A stretch of DNA of 39,867 nucleotides from Corynebacterium mustelae. Lineage in GTDB: Bacteria; Actinomycetota; Actinomycetes; Mycobacteriales; Mycobacteriaceae. This document shows, piece by piece, positions 17,387 through 26,361 of this stretch (positions are counted from its first letter, which is position 1; each line of letters opens with the position of its first letter). Where the stretch lies: positions 1 to 39,867 of the forward strand of contig NZ_CP011543.1 of assembly GCF_001020985.1 (NCBI RefSeq). The letters are read 5' to 3'. The notes below the pieces were generated by a model, which saw nothing but the letters and a program-made list of their open reading frames with translations, ran no database searches and had not been told where the DNA came from. Position numbers and translations under genes: made by a program.

Positions 17387-18234
17387 TACCGCCCTTCACT
17401 TATCAACTGCGACTGCTGCCACCCATACACCGGCAACCCAGCCGACAAAAACACCCCCATATGCTGCCGCCCCCACAACCGCGTAATCCGCAACCGAGCC
17501 CGCGCCGACACCATCCCCAACACCACACTAACCGCCTGCTCACACTCCGTAGCAGTATCCCCACTAATCACCAACACCATACTCCTGCGATACGGCACCA
17601 CATCCGCATGCTGCTCCACATACGCAGGATCCGCCGGACGGAAAAGCTCCACCCACCGCACCACCACAAACTCCCGCACAGCCTCACACACACCCACAAT
17701 CTCTTCTACGACTCCCACATCATCCTGAGCCATCACCTCAAACACCACCAACGACTCTTCAGCAAGCATCACAGACTCCACCGACTCATCCACCACCTGC
17801 ACCTGCGGCGGAAACACCAACTCACCCGAAGGAGCTACCACCCGATTCACCCGCTCAATAACAGCATTCTTATCAGCAGGAACCCACACCAAATCATCCT
17901 GCGGCGCATACAACGAAGGAGCCTTAATCGCTAACGCCACCAAAAAATCATCCTGCTTTGCTTTTCCAGTATCAACAGTCACCCACCCCTGCACAGACGC
18001 ATCACAATTCGACCTACTCACCCCCACCACCAACACACCATCCACAGCACACACACGCTCCACCCACCGCTGCACCCGAGCCCGCGAAAAACCCTCAACA
18101 GAACACTGAATCGTCCCCTGCGCAAACCCCGGCTGCCACACAACCCCCACATCAAACCCCGCAGCATCCCGAACAGACACCAACGACAACGACGACACCG
18201 CCGGATAACGCACAACCTTCTTTCGCTTCCACAT
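17386..18234 (-). CDS. Hypothetical transfer-operon protein between SCO6880 and VirB4
   Basis: 282 residues; ATG 18234 has AGGTGG five bases upstream, and GTG 18243 directly after the preceding stop is the alternative. Val-rich, beta-type composition with no membrane segment or catalytic motif that I recognise. The gene overlaps virB4 by one base and is packed into the operon core, so a structural or adaptor role in the secretion complex is likely. Confidence 0.75.
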   Translation of the reverse strand: MWKRKKVVRYPAVSSLSLVSVRDAAGFDVGVVWQPGFAQGTIQCSVEGFSRARVQRWVERVCAVDGVLVVGVSRSNCDASVQGWVTVDTGKAKQDDFLVALAIKAPSLYAPQDDLVWVPADKNAVIERVNRVVAPSGELVFPPQVQVVDESVESVMLAEESLVVFEVMAQDDVGVVEEIVGVCEAVREFVVVRWVELFRPADPAYVEQHADVVPYRRSMVLVISGDTATECEQAVSVVLGMVSARARLRITRLWGRQHMGVFLSAGLPVYGWQQSQLISEGR

Positions 18235-18243
18235 ACAAACCAC

Positions 18244-19722
18244 CTACATCCCCACCATCGACGACGAATACGGCCACGGAACCTTCCCCACCCCACACGT
18301 AACCTGAAAACCAACATCCTGCTGATGCTTCATCACCTGCAACCGAATCGACGACCCCGCAGCCAACTGCTCCACATCATGACACACCCGCGACAAATCC
18401 CCACGATCCCCAACAGTCGCAGTCACAAACAACGAAAACCGACCCAACTGCGCACCCCGCGCCTGCGCACGACGCGCAGCCTCCGTATGCTCCAACCGCA
18501 TCTCAGCCTTCGCCGACGTAATACTCTTCGACGAATTAGCAGCAACCATCGCATCACGATGCTCCGCCTCCACACGCGACGCACCCGCACCAGCCTCAAA
18601 CGGCCGATAACACAACACCACCCGCTTCCGATCAATACGCTCATGCGGCGCAACCAACCCCCGCAACAACGTATCCTCAAACGTCGACCTAGGCGCATCA
18701 CGCATCTCCCACGTCACAGACACCACCCCATCATGCTCATAACACCCACTACGCACCCTCGCCACCAACGGCCCAGCATCCTCCCACGCCACACCATGCC
18801 CCTCAGAAGCCAACAACAACTCCTCAAAATCCGCCTCAGCAGCAGGATTAAAAAACGAATGCACCCTCGCCACCGCCAACTCATACGACATCGGCTCCGC
18901 CAACACCCCCGCCCACTGCAACGACGAACACCACGTCGGAACCCGAGTCCCCAACTGCGACAAAAACGCATCATCCCGCAACGACTCCCCATCAACCTTC
19001 ACCGTCACAGCAATATGACCCGACACCTCCGGACGCGCATGCGAAATCGCCTCCGCAGCCTCCACAACAATACGACGCGCAATCTCAGGAGCCTGATCAT
19101 CCACAATCGACGACACCTCACCAGCCACCAACTGACCACTACCCGGACGAACACCAACCACAACCACCGCCTGCTCAACATCCCCCGACAACGACAACGA
19201 CGCCAACCACCGCGACCACTCCGCCGTCGCAGCATTCCGCTCATCCTGCGTCATCGCCGTCTGCCCCGTAAACGTCACATCCAACAACACCGTCGCCTCA
19301 CGACGCGGACGATCCACCACCACCACAAACTCACGCCCCAACACATCAACCCCCACCACAGCCTCAGTACGCGCCAACAACCCCGGCAACCGCCGCCGAC
19401 CACCAGGAACCAACGACAACCCACCAGACACATACACATCAGCCCCCCGCCGACACCGACGCCAATCCCGCACAAAAATCTGCACATACTCCCACAACGA
19501 CCGATTCGCCACCCGAACCGAAATCAACACCGCCACCAACGCAGTAACCGGAATAACAACCACAAACCCCCACCACCGCGCACCAGCCAACTGACACACC
19601 AAAAACACACCAAAACCCACCGCAATAGCCACCGTCGTATTCAACGGCAACCCACCAATACCCGTACGCTGCTTCGGCTGCCCCAACGCATACTGCACAG
19701 CAACACCCTGATCATCCACCAT
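18244..19722 (-). CDS. SCO6880-family type IV secretion protein
   Basis: 492 residues from ATG 19722, with GAGGTGG nine bases upstream. An N-terminal QPKQRTG stretch and two closely spaced membrane segments (about residues 28-65) are followed by a long soluble region containing DVTFTGQTAMTQDE and a late ITSAKAEMRLEHTEAARR. This is the SCO6880 layout found next to virB4 in actinobacterial conjugative operons. It is thought to correspond to the PrgI/VirB3 and N-terminal VirB4 part of the machine. Confidence 0.85.
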   Translation of the reverse strand: MVDDQGVAVQYALGQPKQRTGIGGLPLNTTVAIAVGFGVFLVCQLAGARWWGFVVVIPVTALVAVLISVRVANRSLWEYVQIFVRDWRRCRRGADVYVSGGLSLVPGGRRRLPGLLARTEAVVGVDVLGREFVVVVDRPRREATVLLDVTFTGQTAMTQDERNAATAEWSRWLASLSLSGDVEQAVVVVGVRPGSGQLVAGEVSSIVDDQAPEIARRIVVEAAEAISHARPEVSGHIAVTVKVDGESLRDDAFLSQLGTRVPTWCSSLQWAGVLAEPMSYELAVARVHSFFNPAAEADFEELLLASEGHGVAWEDAGPLVARVRSGCYEHDGVVSVTWEMRDAPRSTFEDTLLRGLVAPHERIDRKRVVLCYRPFEAGAGASRVEAEHRDAMVAANSSKSITSAKAEMRLEHTEAARRAQARGAQLGRFSLFVTATVGDRGDLSRVCHDVEQLAAGSSIRLQVMKHQQDVGFQVTCGVGKVPWPYSSSMVGM

Positions 19723-19755
19723 CACTAAAACCACCTCACAACCAAAAACCAACAA

Positions 19756-21276
19756 CTACCGATGAATCTGACCCGGATACCCCAACGACCCCTCCAACGA
19801 ACCACTCAACCCCTCAGCAGCACGCCCCACCCCCTGAGCGCCAGAAGCCACAGCATCCATCGCACCACGACCACCACGAGCACCCAAACCAAACACAGCA
19901 GACCCCCCACGACGAGCACCACCAACAGCACCACGACCAGCACCCTTAACACCACCCCACGCAGTATTCCTCACCCGCTGCACCACACGACCACCAGCCG
20001 ACGACGCCGTCGGCGCAATCTTCGCCCCCACAGCCACACCACGAGCAGCACCACCAACAGCACCCACAGCACCACTAACCGCAGCAGGAACAGCACCCGC
20101 CGCAGCCCCCGCAACACCACCAGCAACAGGAGCCAACATCTTAGCCCCCGCCCCCACAGCGCCCCCGCCAGCAGCCAACGCCGCAGCACCCGACGAACCA
20201 CCAGCCTGCGACACCATCGGCACAACCATCCGCACCAACGCCGGAGCCACAAAACCAGCCAACGCCAACATCAACGCATTAATAACAGCCGTCTCAAACG
20301 ACGCCGACCCCTCACCCCGCCGCGTCACATTCCACAACACCACCACATACAACAACGCACTAATCGGCTTAAACGCAACCGCCGCAATCATATACCCCAC
20401 CAAATGCGTCAAACCCGAACGCCCCGTCTCCGAAAACGACGCAGCAGCAAACAACGGCGTCAAACCAGCAGCAATCGGCAACATCAACACCCGCACAACC
20501 AACGCCAACAACTGCATCACAGACCCAGCAATCGCCACCGCCGTCAACACCAACATCACAACCGGACCAACAACACTGTCATCAAACGCCGTCATATCAA
20601 CAAAAACATCAGGCGACGTCGCACCAAACTGCTCCATAATCGCCCGCGACAACTCATCCGACGCCACCAACGCACCAGGAACAATCACCGGCACACACGC
20701 AGAAAAAACAAACCACCGACCAACATTCTCCCCCAACTCCTCAACACCATCTTGCAACCCCCGACGCCGCGAAGCCACAACACGCACACCAGCAACCAAA
20801 AACGACCCCACCAACACAAAACCAGAAACCCCCAACACAATATTCTTCACACCCTGCACATTCGCAGCAACATCAACCCTCGACGACGTATCAAAATCCA
20901 TCCAAAACGTCATCACCAACTGCATAAACTGCGCATTCCCCTCCAACATCGCCGACGCCAACTTACCAACAGGATCACCCCAAAACTCCGATGCCGTCTT
21001 TTCTGCCAAAGTAGAAAAAGCTGATCCTGGATTTTCCGTTGCAGCCTTGTCTGCGCAAAGAAGACTTTTCATTGAATCTGGAATTGCATCAGGTAGGGCA
21101 TCGGCAATCGCTCGAGTAAGAGTATCTTCCTTTGTGAAATTATGCTCCTTTTTACATTTGTCATAGGCCAATTCGTACGCGTTTCGATCTTCCGTTTGGG
21201 CCTGAACGACTGGAGGTATTGCAGAAATGGCTAAACCAACAATAAGCATGACAAAAAGTCGTCTTAATATTGCCAT
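19756..21276 (-). CDS. VirB6/TrbL-like polytopic channel protein
   Basis: 506 residues from ATG 21276, overlapping the preceding gene by 13 nt. A signal peptide (ending near VVQAQT) is followed by ~130 soluble residues, at least six hydrophobic segments, and a ~130-residue C-terminal Ala/Gly-rich tail ending in GSLGYPGQIHR. The hydrophobic core followed by a low-complexity tail is typical of VirB6-like proteins of Gram-positive conjugation systems. It forms the membrane channel. Confidence 0.85.
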   Translation of the reverse strand: MAILRRLFVMLIVGLAISAIPPVVQAQTEDRNAYELAYDKCKKEHNFTKEDTLTRAIADALPDAIPDSMKSLLCADKAATENPGSAFSTLAEKTASEFWGDPVGKLASAMLEGNAQFMQLVMTFWMDFDTSSRVDVAANVQGVKNIVLGVSGFVLVGSFLVAGVRVVASRRRGLQDGVEELGENVGRWFVFSACVPVIVPGALVASDELSRAIMEQFGATSPDVFVDMTAFDDSVVGPVVMLVLTAVAIAGSVMQLLALVVRVLMLPIAAGLTPLFAAASFSETGRSGLTHLVGYMIAAVAFKPISALLYVVVLWNVTRRGEGSASFETAVINALMLALAGFVAPALVRMVVPMVSQAGGSSGAAALAAGGGAVGAGAKMLAPVAGGVAGAAAGAVPAAVSGAVGAVGGAARGVAVGAKIAPTASSAGGRVVQRVRNTAWGGVKGAGRGAVGGARRGGSAVFGLGARGGRGAMDAVASGAQGVGRAAEGLSGSLEGSLGYPGQIHR

Positions 21277-22046
21277 TTCGTCCACCCCTCAAGATCATGA
21301 ATTATCTCACTATTTATTTTCAAAGAATCCACGTCATAGACCCAATCATCGCCGTTCCACGTCATGGAAAACCTCATTATGTCCCATTGTGGTGATTCGA
21401 ACTTCCCGTTTCTATCACCAAAAGCTTTATGAGCCATTTCAATGACCACAAAGTCTTCTTTACAAGTCAATACACGTACTGCCTCGGGTGCTAACGTGGC
21501 GGTAAAAATTTCTGATCGTTCAAGCCCTTTTTGACCCATCTTTTTTGCAAGATCTGGTTGATTATTAAAGTTGACGTGTTTTGCCACTTCGGGAGTGATT
21601 TCATCCCCGATAAAGAGAAGAATTCGGTAATTCCACCCGGCTAAAGCAGCACCAGTAACTGTATTGGCATATTTGACCGGTACACCTGAATTGATTGCTG
21701 AAGGACCATTATTCTCCGACCAAATAGTTTGAGCGTTATAAGACTTTTGGATCGAGATTTTTGGGTTGATCTCACAACGATTATCTTCGGGAACCAGGTT
21801 TCCAAGAACTTTTCCAGTTACTCCATTAATCAATACTTGACGACCCCAGATATCGGTTTCGTACGTTTGCTCTACTTTCACATCTGCTTCTGGCGCGTTT
21901 GTGGTTGTTTCTGACGGAACTGCAGGCGAAGAAGCCACATGGTCATCAACACTTGTCCCGCGCCCGAGCATAAACGCGAAAACCGCAATGACCGCAATAA
22001 CAGCGACAATGCCAACAACAACGATGGGGGTTTTCTTCACTTTCAT
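21264..22046 (-). CDS. Membrane-anchored envelope protein of the transfer operon (DUF8175-like)
   Basis: 260 residues from ATG 22046. One N-terminal membrane helix (about 8-28), a Ser/Pro/Thr linker and an extracytoplasmic domain containing SENNGPSAINSGVPVKYANT then GAALAGWNY. The same pattern (GPRESVPVPHGFSHSPQG, AVLAAI) occurs in the lipoprotein downstream, so the two are divergent relatives. The pattern resembles the DUF8175 family of actinobacterial conjugation loci (family name from memory). A and T are more frequent here than in the neighbouring genes. Confidence 0.72.
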   Translation of the reverse strand: MKVKKTPIVVVGIVAVIAVIAVFAFMLGRGTSVDDHVASSPAVPSETTTNAPEADVKVEQTYETDIWGRQVLINGVTGKVLGNLVPEDNRCEINPKISIQKSYNAQTIWSENNGPSAINSGVPVKYANTVTGAALAGWNYRILLFIGDEITPEVAKHVNFNNQPDLAKKMGQKGLERSEIFTATLAPEAVRVLTCKEDFVVIEMAHKAFGDRNGKFESPQWDIMRFSMTWNGDDWVYDVDSLKINSEIIHDLEGWTKWQY

Positions 22047-22082
22047 GATTTTCTCCTAAGACCATCCCCATACATGAGGAAC

Positions 22083-22703
22083 TTATTTATTTTCTGTTTC
22101 GCCGAATAACACGAAGTCTTTTAATTGGTCCTCAGTAAGTTCCTGCATGTCAGGTGCTTTATCCTGCTCTGGAACCACTACACGCCACGACCCTGTCGCA
22201 TGCGATAACTGCACCGGATATGCAGTCACTAAACCATCCGGCCACCGGGTTGCGACCACCACCACAGCCGCATCATCTGAATAAGAATCAAACCGAAACC
22301 CTACAAACCGCGCCGGATCAGCAACCACACCATCCACACTCATCAACGCACGCGCCTGCGACCACTGCGTACGACCCAACCCTGGTTCCAACAAATACTC
22401 CGCAACCTTCGGCCACGTACTATCATTAGCACCCGCCATCCACGCCTGCGCCGTAATCGCCGCTAACACCGCCCCCTGAGGCGAATGAGAAAAACCATGC
22501 GGCACCGGAACCGACTCACGCGGACCATCCACACTACTCACCGGCACCACCAACCCTGACGGGCCAGGACGCCACGACACCACCGGTGCCGTAGTCGTAT
22601 GTACCACCGCAGACTCAAGAGGCTGCTGCTCAGACCCATCCTCTGCACCGCAACCGGCCACCACAGCAACAGCTACACCACAAATTCCTAACCGTAACCG
22701 CAT
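22083..22703 (-). CDS. Lipoprotein of the transfer operon (DUF8175-like)
   Basis: 206 residues from ATG 22703; TTG 22715 is an alternative. The signal peptide ends in lipobox VVAGC. The mature domain has WRPGPSGLVVPVSSVDGP and GFSHSPQGAVLAAI, related to the gene just downstream. Probably an outward-facing component of the secretion complex. Confidence 0.75.
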   Translation of the reverse strand: MRLRLGICGVAVAVVAGCGAEDGSEQQPLESAVVHTTTAPVVSWRPGPSGLVVPVSSVDGPRESVPVPHGFSHSPQGAVLAAITAQAWMAGANDSTWPKVAEYLLEPGLGRTQWSQARALMSVDGVVADPARFVGFRFDSYSDDAAVVVVATRWPDGLVTAYPVQLSHATGSWRVVVPEQDKAPDMQELTEDQLKDFVLFGETENK

Positions 22704-22736
22704 GTCACACCACAACCTCTCTAATATTTTGGGGCC

Positions 22737-23015
22737 TTATGCAAAAAACGCTGCTAACGAACCCGCAGACGAAATAATCATTGTCCCCAATGCAATCCGC
22801 AACGCCGCCACATACGGAGCCGTCGCCGACACCGGCTCACCACGATCACGATCCAACACCATCATCACGCCCAACATAATCGTCGCCAGAATCGAAATCG
22901 CCAACGCCACATACATCACATACCCCAACCACACCACAACCTCATTCGTCACCGAAGCAGGCGGAGTCCACGGCGACGTCGGCGGATGAACAGCCCTCAA
23001 CAACACCACCAACAC
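22737..23015 (-). CDS. Small two-helix membrane protein, pilin-like (second of a pair)
   Basis: 92 residues or slightly fewer; several GTG/TTG codons around 23000-23015 make the start uncertain. Two hydrophobic helices are separated by a charged loop (DRDRGEP), then the helix LRIALGTMIISSAGSLAAFF. Size and topology fit VirB2/TrbC-type pilins. It is a sequence relative of the gene upstream (ALRIALGTMIISSAG against ALRIGFGAMIMGGAT). Confidence 0.7.
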   Translation of the reverse strand: MLVVLLRAVHPPTSPWTPPASVTNEVVVWLGYVMYVALAISILATIMLGVMMVLDRDRGEPVSATAPYVAALRIALGTMIISSAGSLAAFFA

Positions 23016-23021
23016 CCCCAG

Positions 23022-23327
23022 CTACAGGAACGCACTGATAATCGTCGTCGCGCCACCCATAATCATCGCACCAAACCCAATCCGCAACGCCATCGCAGTC
23101 GCCTCCTCAGAAGTACCCTCACGACGCGAAATCACCATCGTCGCACCAGCAATAATCACACCCACAATCGCAATCGCAATGCCAACATAAAACGCAAAAT
23201 TCAACCCACGCTCAATCTTCGCACCAAACTCACCCGGAGCCTGCGGCTGAATATTCTGACCCGGAATCTGAGCCAACATCAACCGAACACTAACCACATC
23301 CCACACATCCACAAGACTTTTAACCAT
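23022..23327 (-). CDS. Small two-helix membrane protein, pilin-like (first of a pair)
   Basis: 101 residues from ATG 23327, with GGAG nine bases upstream. A short N-terminal region with a possible signal is followed by two hydrophobic helices around a charged loop (SRREGTSEEA). Fits a VirB2/TrbC-like subunit. It is tandem with a diverged relative. Confidence 0.72.
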   Translation of the reverse strand: MVKSLVDVWDVVSVRLMLAQIPGQNIQPQAPGEFGAKIERGLNFAFYVGIAIAIVGVIIAGATMVISRREGTSEEATAMALRIGFGAMIMGGATTIISAFL

Positions 23328-23354
23328 GACACTAAACTCCTTCAACACTCGTCA

Positions 23355-23999
23355 TTAATTACTTTCACAACACTTTTCATCATCACTGCCACCAGCACCA
23401 CGAGCAGCATCCCTCGCAGCCTGAAACACAGCAGCACCAAACTCAACCACCGCAGGCGGAACCTGCTCAACAACAGGCTTCTTCCGATCACGACGCCGAC
23501 CACCACCCACCTGATCACCAGGAACCCACACCGCCAACCCATCAAGCGGCGCAACCTGCAACCCAGAAATAAACGGCACCACCCACACAGACGTCAACGC
23601 CTCTAACACCTCAAGCTTGTCCCGCACCGGCTTCGGCAACTTCCCCGGCACATGATGAACCACCACCAACCCCAACAACCGAGCAGCACCAATCTCACCA
23701 CCTAAACCCTGCAACACCACCTGATGCGCACGCTCCAACTCCCGCACCGACGCCCGAGCAACCACCACACACAACGGAAACTCATCCGCCGACGGCCACC
23801 GCTGCCCCGCATCACCCGCAGGACCAAGCATCTCCGCAAGCACACTGCACCCAGCCCCACCATGAGCACCAACCAACCAAAACGCAGGAGAAAAACTCGA
23901 CGAATCCCCCTCACACACCACAGCAGTCCACAACGGCTCCTCACACACCGGCAACAAACCACCAGCAACCAAATTAATACTCGACAACACCGCCGCCAT
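23355..23999 (-). CDS. DUF6668-like ParA-fold protein with a degenerate P-loop
   Basis: 214 residues from ATG 23999, whose A is shared with the TGA of the cutinase gene. FWLVGAHGGAGCSVLAEML aligns with a ParA/MinD P-loop, but the GK[ST] lysine is missing (GAHGGAGCS), so ATP hydrolysis is doubtful. The C-terminal part is basic then acidic and ends in a Cys-rich stretch. Such proteins are regular members of actinobacterial transfer operons, and a positioning or scaffolding role is possible. Confidence 0.7.
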   Translation of the reverse strand: MAAVLSSINLVAGGLLPVCEEPLWTAVVCEGDSSSFSPAFWLVGAHGGAGCSVLAEMLGPAGDAGQRWPSADEFPLCVVVARASVRELERAHQVVLQGLGGEIGAARLLGLVVVHHVPGKLPKPVRDKLEVLEALTSVWVVPFISGLQVAPLDGLAVWVPGDQVGGGRRRDRKKPVVEQVPPAVVEFGAAVFQAARDAARGAGGSDDEKCCESN

Positions 24000-25672
24000 C
24001 AGCCCTGATCCTTCCGCAAACCAGCAACAGCAGCATCCACCGCAGCCTTATCAAACCGCACCCCCGAAACCTTCTCCGGAGACCGCGACGCAGCCACAAG
24101 CCCCTCAGGAGCGTCATCCCCCAACTCTTTCGCAGCCAATCCCGCAAGCCACGTCTTCGTCGCACCAGACGCAGACTGCCCCCGATCCGTAATCGGCTGA
24201 TTCACATACGCAGAATCCCCAATCGCTTCACCCACCACCGTCTCCACAGCAGCCTCAGCAACCTCAGGAACCTCCATACCACCAGCCTTCGCCTCATCCA
24301 ACAACCGAACCGCACCCGACGTCGCCGTCTCAGCCGTAAACAACGACGCACCAGCCTCAATCACCTTCACACCAACAACCACCGCAGCAGCCTCCGGACC
24401 CGCCGCACTCGCCGCAGCAATCTGCGCAATATTCGCAGGCGTAATAACCTTCTTCGCCACCGTCACACCAGCAGCCAACGCCATACCCCCCAACTGCGCA
24501 CCAGCAGCAACCAACCGCCGATCCATATCCGACCGATCCACAGAAGACTCAGTATTCACCGCAATCCGACCAATCAACGTCTCATCAGCCGATGCCGCAC
24601 GAGAAAACCTAAACCCAGAACCACCAAACTGAACATCCTCCGCCAACGTCTCCACCGACGCCAACGCCACAGCAGGAGCTAACACATCCGCAACATACCG
24701 CAAACTCGCCTCAGGATTCCGAGCAAAATCCACCTCACGATTCGCAGCCTCAGCAAGACGCACCGCAGGCGCAGCCTTCTTAATCCCACACCGCGTATCC
24801 CCCTCAACACACCACGACACAGTCTTCCCCTCCAACGAACCATACCCACGAGACGCAGAACCCTCCGCCACCGTAGCCAAACCCTGCCCAGACGCCGCAG
24901 GAGCTTTCACCACAGCATTTGAACGATCAGTCGTCGTAGGCCAATCCTCTGCCCGAGTCGGATCCGCAAACGTCGCAACACCCGCAATCACTGACGACGG
25001 AACCGGCCCCTCACCAGCACCAATCGACCGCGCCAACTCACTCACAACCGCAGCACCCTGACTATTGCCCAAAAGCACAAGCTTCGTATCAGGACATGTA
25101 CGGTGAATTTCCTCTACTACCGCAGAAGTTTTCTTCAACCCCCCATCTACATGATCACGCCACGATGCATCTGTTTCCGAATGCACACCCGGGATAAACG
25201 CCCCCGTACGGAATCCCTCCACATTCACATACGTCCTACTTACCTGAGCAACCCCATCGTTCTGTTGCTCCTGAGTCGTGGACACACCAGTAGACCCCAC
25301 TACCGACGACGATACTGCTGGCGCAGTAGTTGCAGCCGACGAAGCAGCAGCCGGTGCAGATGTACCCCACACATCCTTCTTCCACCCACCAGAAACAGAC
25401 GGAACCGGTTGCGCCACTGAAGACGCAGCCGCAGAAAAACCAGCCGAATAATCCTTCACCCCCGGGTTAGCAGCATCCACCACCGGCTTCACAATAGACC
25501 CCAAAAACCCATGATCCTGATCACTCAACGCAGCACTATCAGCAGCATCATGCACCACCACCATATGCATCCGAGGACACTCACGCCCACCAGAAACACC
25601 AGACTGCGCTACAGCCGGTACCGCTGCACTAACCAACAACACAGCCAAACCCACCACACCAAAATGACGCAT
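23999..25672 (-). CDS. Secreted cutinase-family protein (serine hydrolase) with long C-terminal extension
   Basis: 557 residues from ATG 25672, with GGAG nine bases upstream. The signal peptide is cleaved near AVAQS. Cutinase elements are ECPRMHMVVVHDA near the N-terminus, the nucleophile elbow LLGNSQGAAVVSELA, and a Cys pair in WCVEGDTRCG. Two features differ from plain cutinases: a ~100-residue Ser/Ala/Val insertion before VNVEGFRTG, and ~230 extra residues after the hydrolase core. Cutinase-like enzymes in mycolic-acid bacteria act on envelope lipids. Here one could help the apparatus cross the mycomembrane. This role is inferred from its position. Confidence 0.82.
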   Translation of the reverse strand: MRHFGVVGLAVLLVSAAVPAVAQSGVSGGRECPRMHMVVVHDAADSAALSDQDHGFLGSIVKPVVDAANPGVKDYSAGFSAAASSVAQPVPSVSGGWKKDVWGTSAPAAASSAATTAPAVSSSVVGSTGVSTTQEQQNDGVAQVSRTYVNVEGFRTGAFIPGVHSETDASWRDHVDGGLKKTSAVVEEIHRTCPDTKLVLLGNSQGAAVVSELARSIGAGEGPVPSSVIAGVATFADPTRAEDWPTTTDRSNAVVKAPAASGQGLATVAEGSASRGYGSLEGKTVSWCVEGDTRCGIKKAAPAVRLAEAANREVDFARNPEASLRYVADVLAPAVALASVETLAEDVQFGGSGFRFSRAASADETLIGRIAVNTESSVDRSDMDRRLVAAGAQLGGMALAAGVTVAKKVITPANIAQIAAASAAGPEAAAVVVGVKVIEAGASLFTAETATSGAVRLLDEAKAGGMEVPEVAEAAVETVVGEAIGDSAYVNQPITDRGQSASGATKTWLAGLAAKELGDDAPEGLVAASRSPEKVSGVRFDKAAVDAAVAGLRKDQG

Positions 25673-25686
25673 AATCACTATCTCCT

Positions 25687-26340
25687 TTACGATGTACTCG
25701 GCACCGGCCGATCCTCAATCTCCAAAATCCTAAAACCCCCACCAACTTCCACAACCGTAACCTTCTGCATAAACAACAACTCCTCCCCACCAGGAGTCAC
25801 CACCGTCGTCGCAGCATCCACCACCCCACCAGAAACCCCCTCAACCTTCACACAAAACTCCGACCCCACCACATCCGACACAACAGTGCCCCAATCCACC
25901 GACGCCAAATAACTCCCCGACGCCACAACAGACGCAATCCGCTCAACATCACCCGCAAAATACGCTTCCTGAAACTCAACAACCACACCCTCCGGCGACG
26001 ACAACGAACCCACAGGCTGCCCCGGACAACGCTCCACCACCACAGACGACACCGGCACAGACGATGAAGACGACGAAACCGCAACCGACGGCGGAACCTC
26101 AACCACCGACGAACTCACAGACACAGGCTCCACCCACATCCGCTGCGACTGCAACGACCACACCACCCCCACAACCGACACCGCCAACAACACACCAAAC
26201 CCCACCCACACCACACGAGAAAAACGACCACCAGCCGGCACACCATCAGCAGCAGGCGAATCAACCACAACCTCCACCACATCATCAGCAGCAGCCGCAG
26301 CATCACGCTCATCAGCAATATCAAACCAACTGGTAGCCAT
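25687..26340 (-). CDS. VirB8-like bitopic membrane protein
   Basis: 217 residues from ATG 26340, with AAGGGG upstream. An acidic cytoplasmic N-terminus, one membrane helix (about 44-64), a Ser/Val linker and an extracytoplasmic NTF2-like domain beginning VEFQEAYFAGDVERIASVV. This topology is that of VirB8/TcpC proteins, which scaffold the channel. Confidence 0.72.
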   Translation of the reverse strand: MATSWFDIADERDAAAAADDVVEVVVDSPAADGVPAGGRFSRVVWVGFGVLLAVSVVGVVWSLQSQRMWVEPVSVSSSVVEVPPSVAVSSSSSSVPVSSVVVERCPGQPVGSLSSPEGVVVEFQEAYFAGDVERIASVVASGSYLASVDWGTVVSDVVGSEFCVKVEGVSGGVVDAATTVVTPGGEELLFMQKVTVVEVGGGFRILEIEDRPVPSTS

Positions 26341-26361
26341 CAACAAACACCCCTTAAATCT

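Noticed and set aside
18325..19728. 467-residue ORF on the plus strand
   Set aside because: His/Arg/Thr/Pro-only composition; it is the antisense shadow of the SCO6880-like gene. The same applies to 12626-13642, 16199-16915 and 19762-21024.
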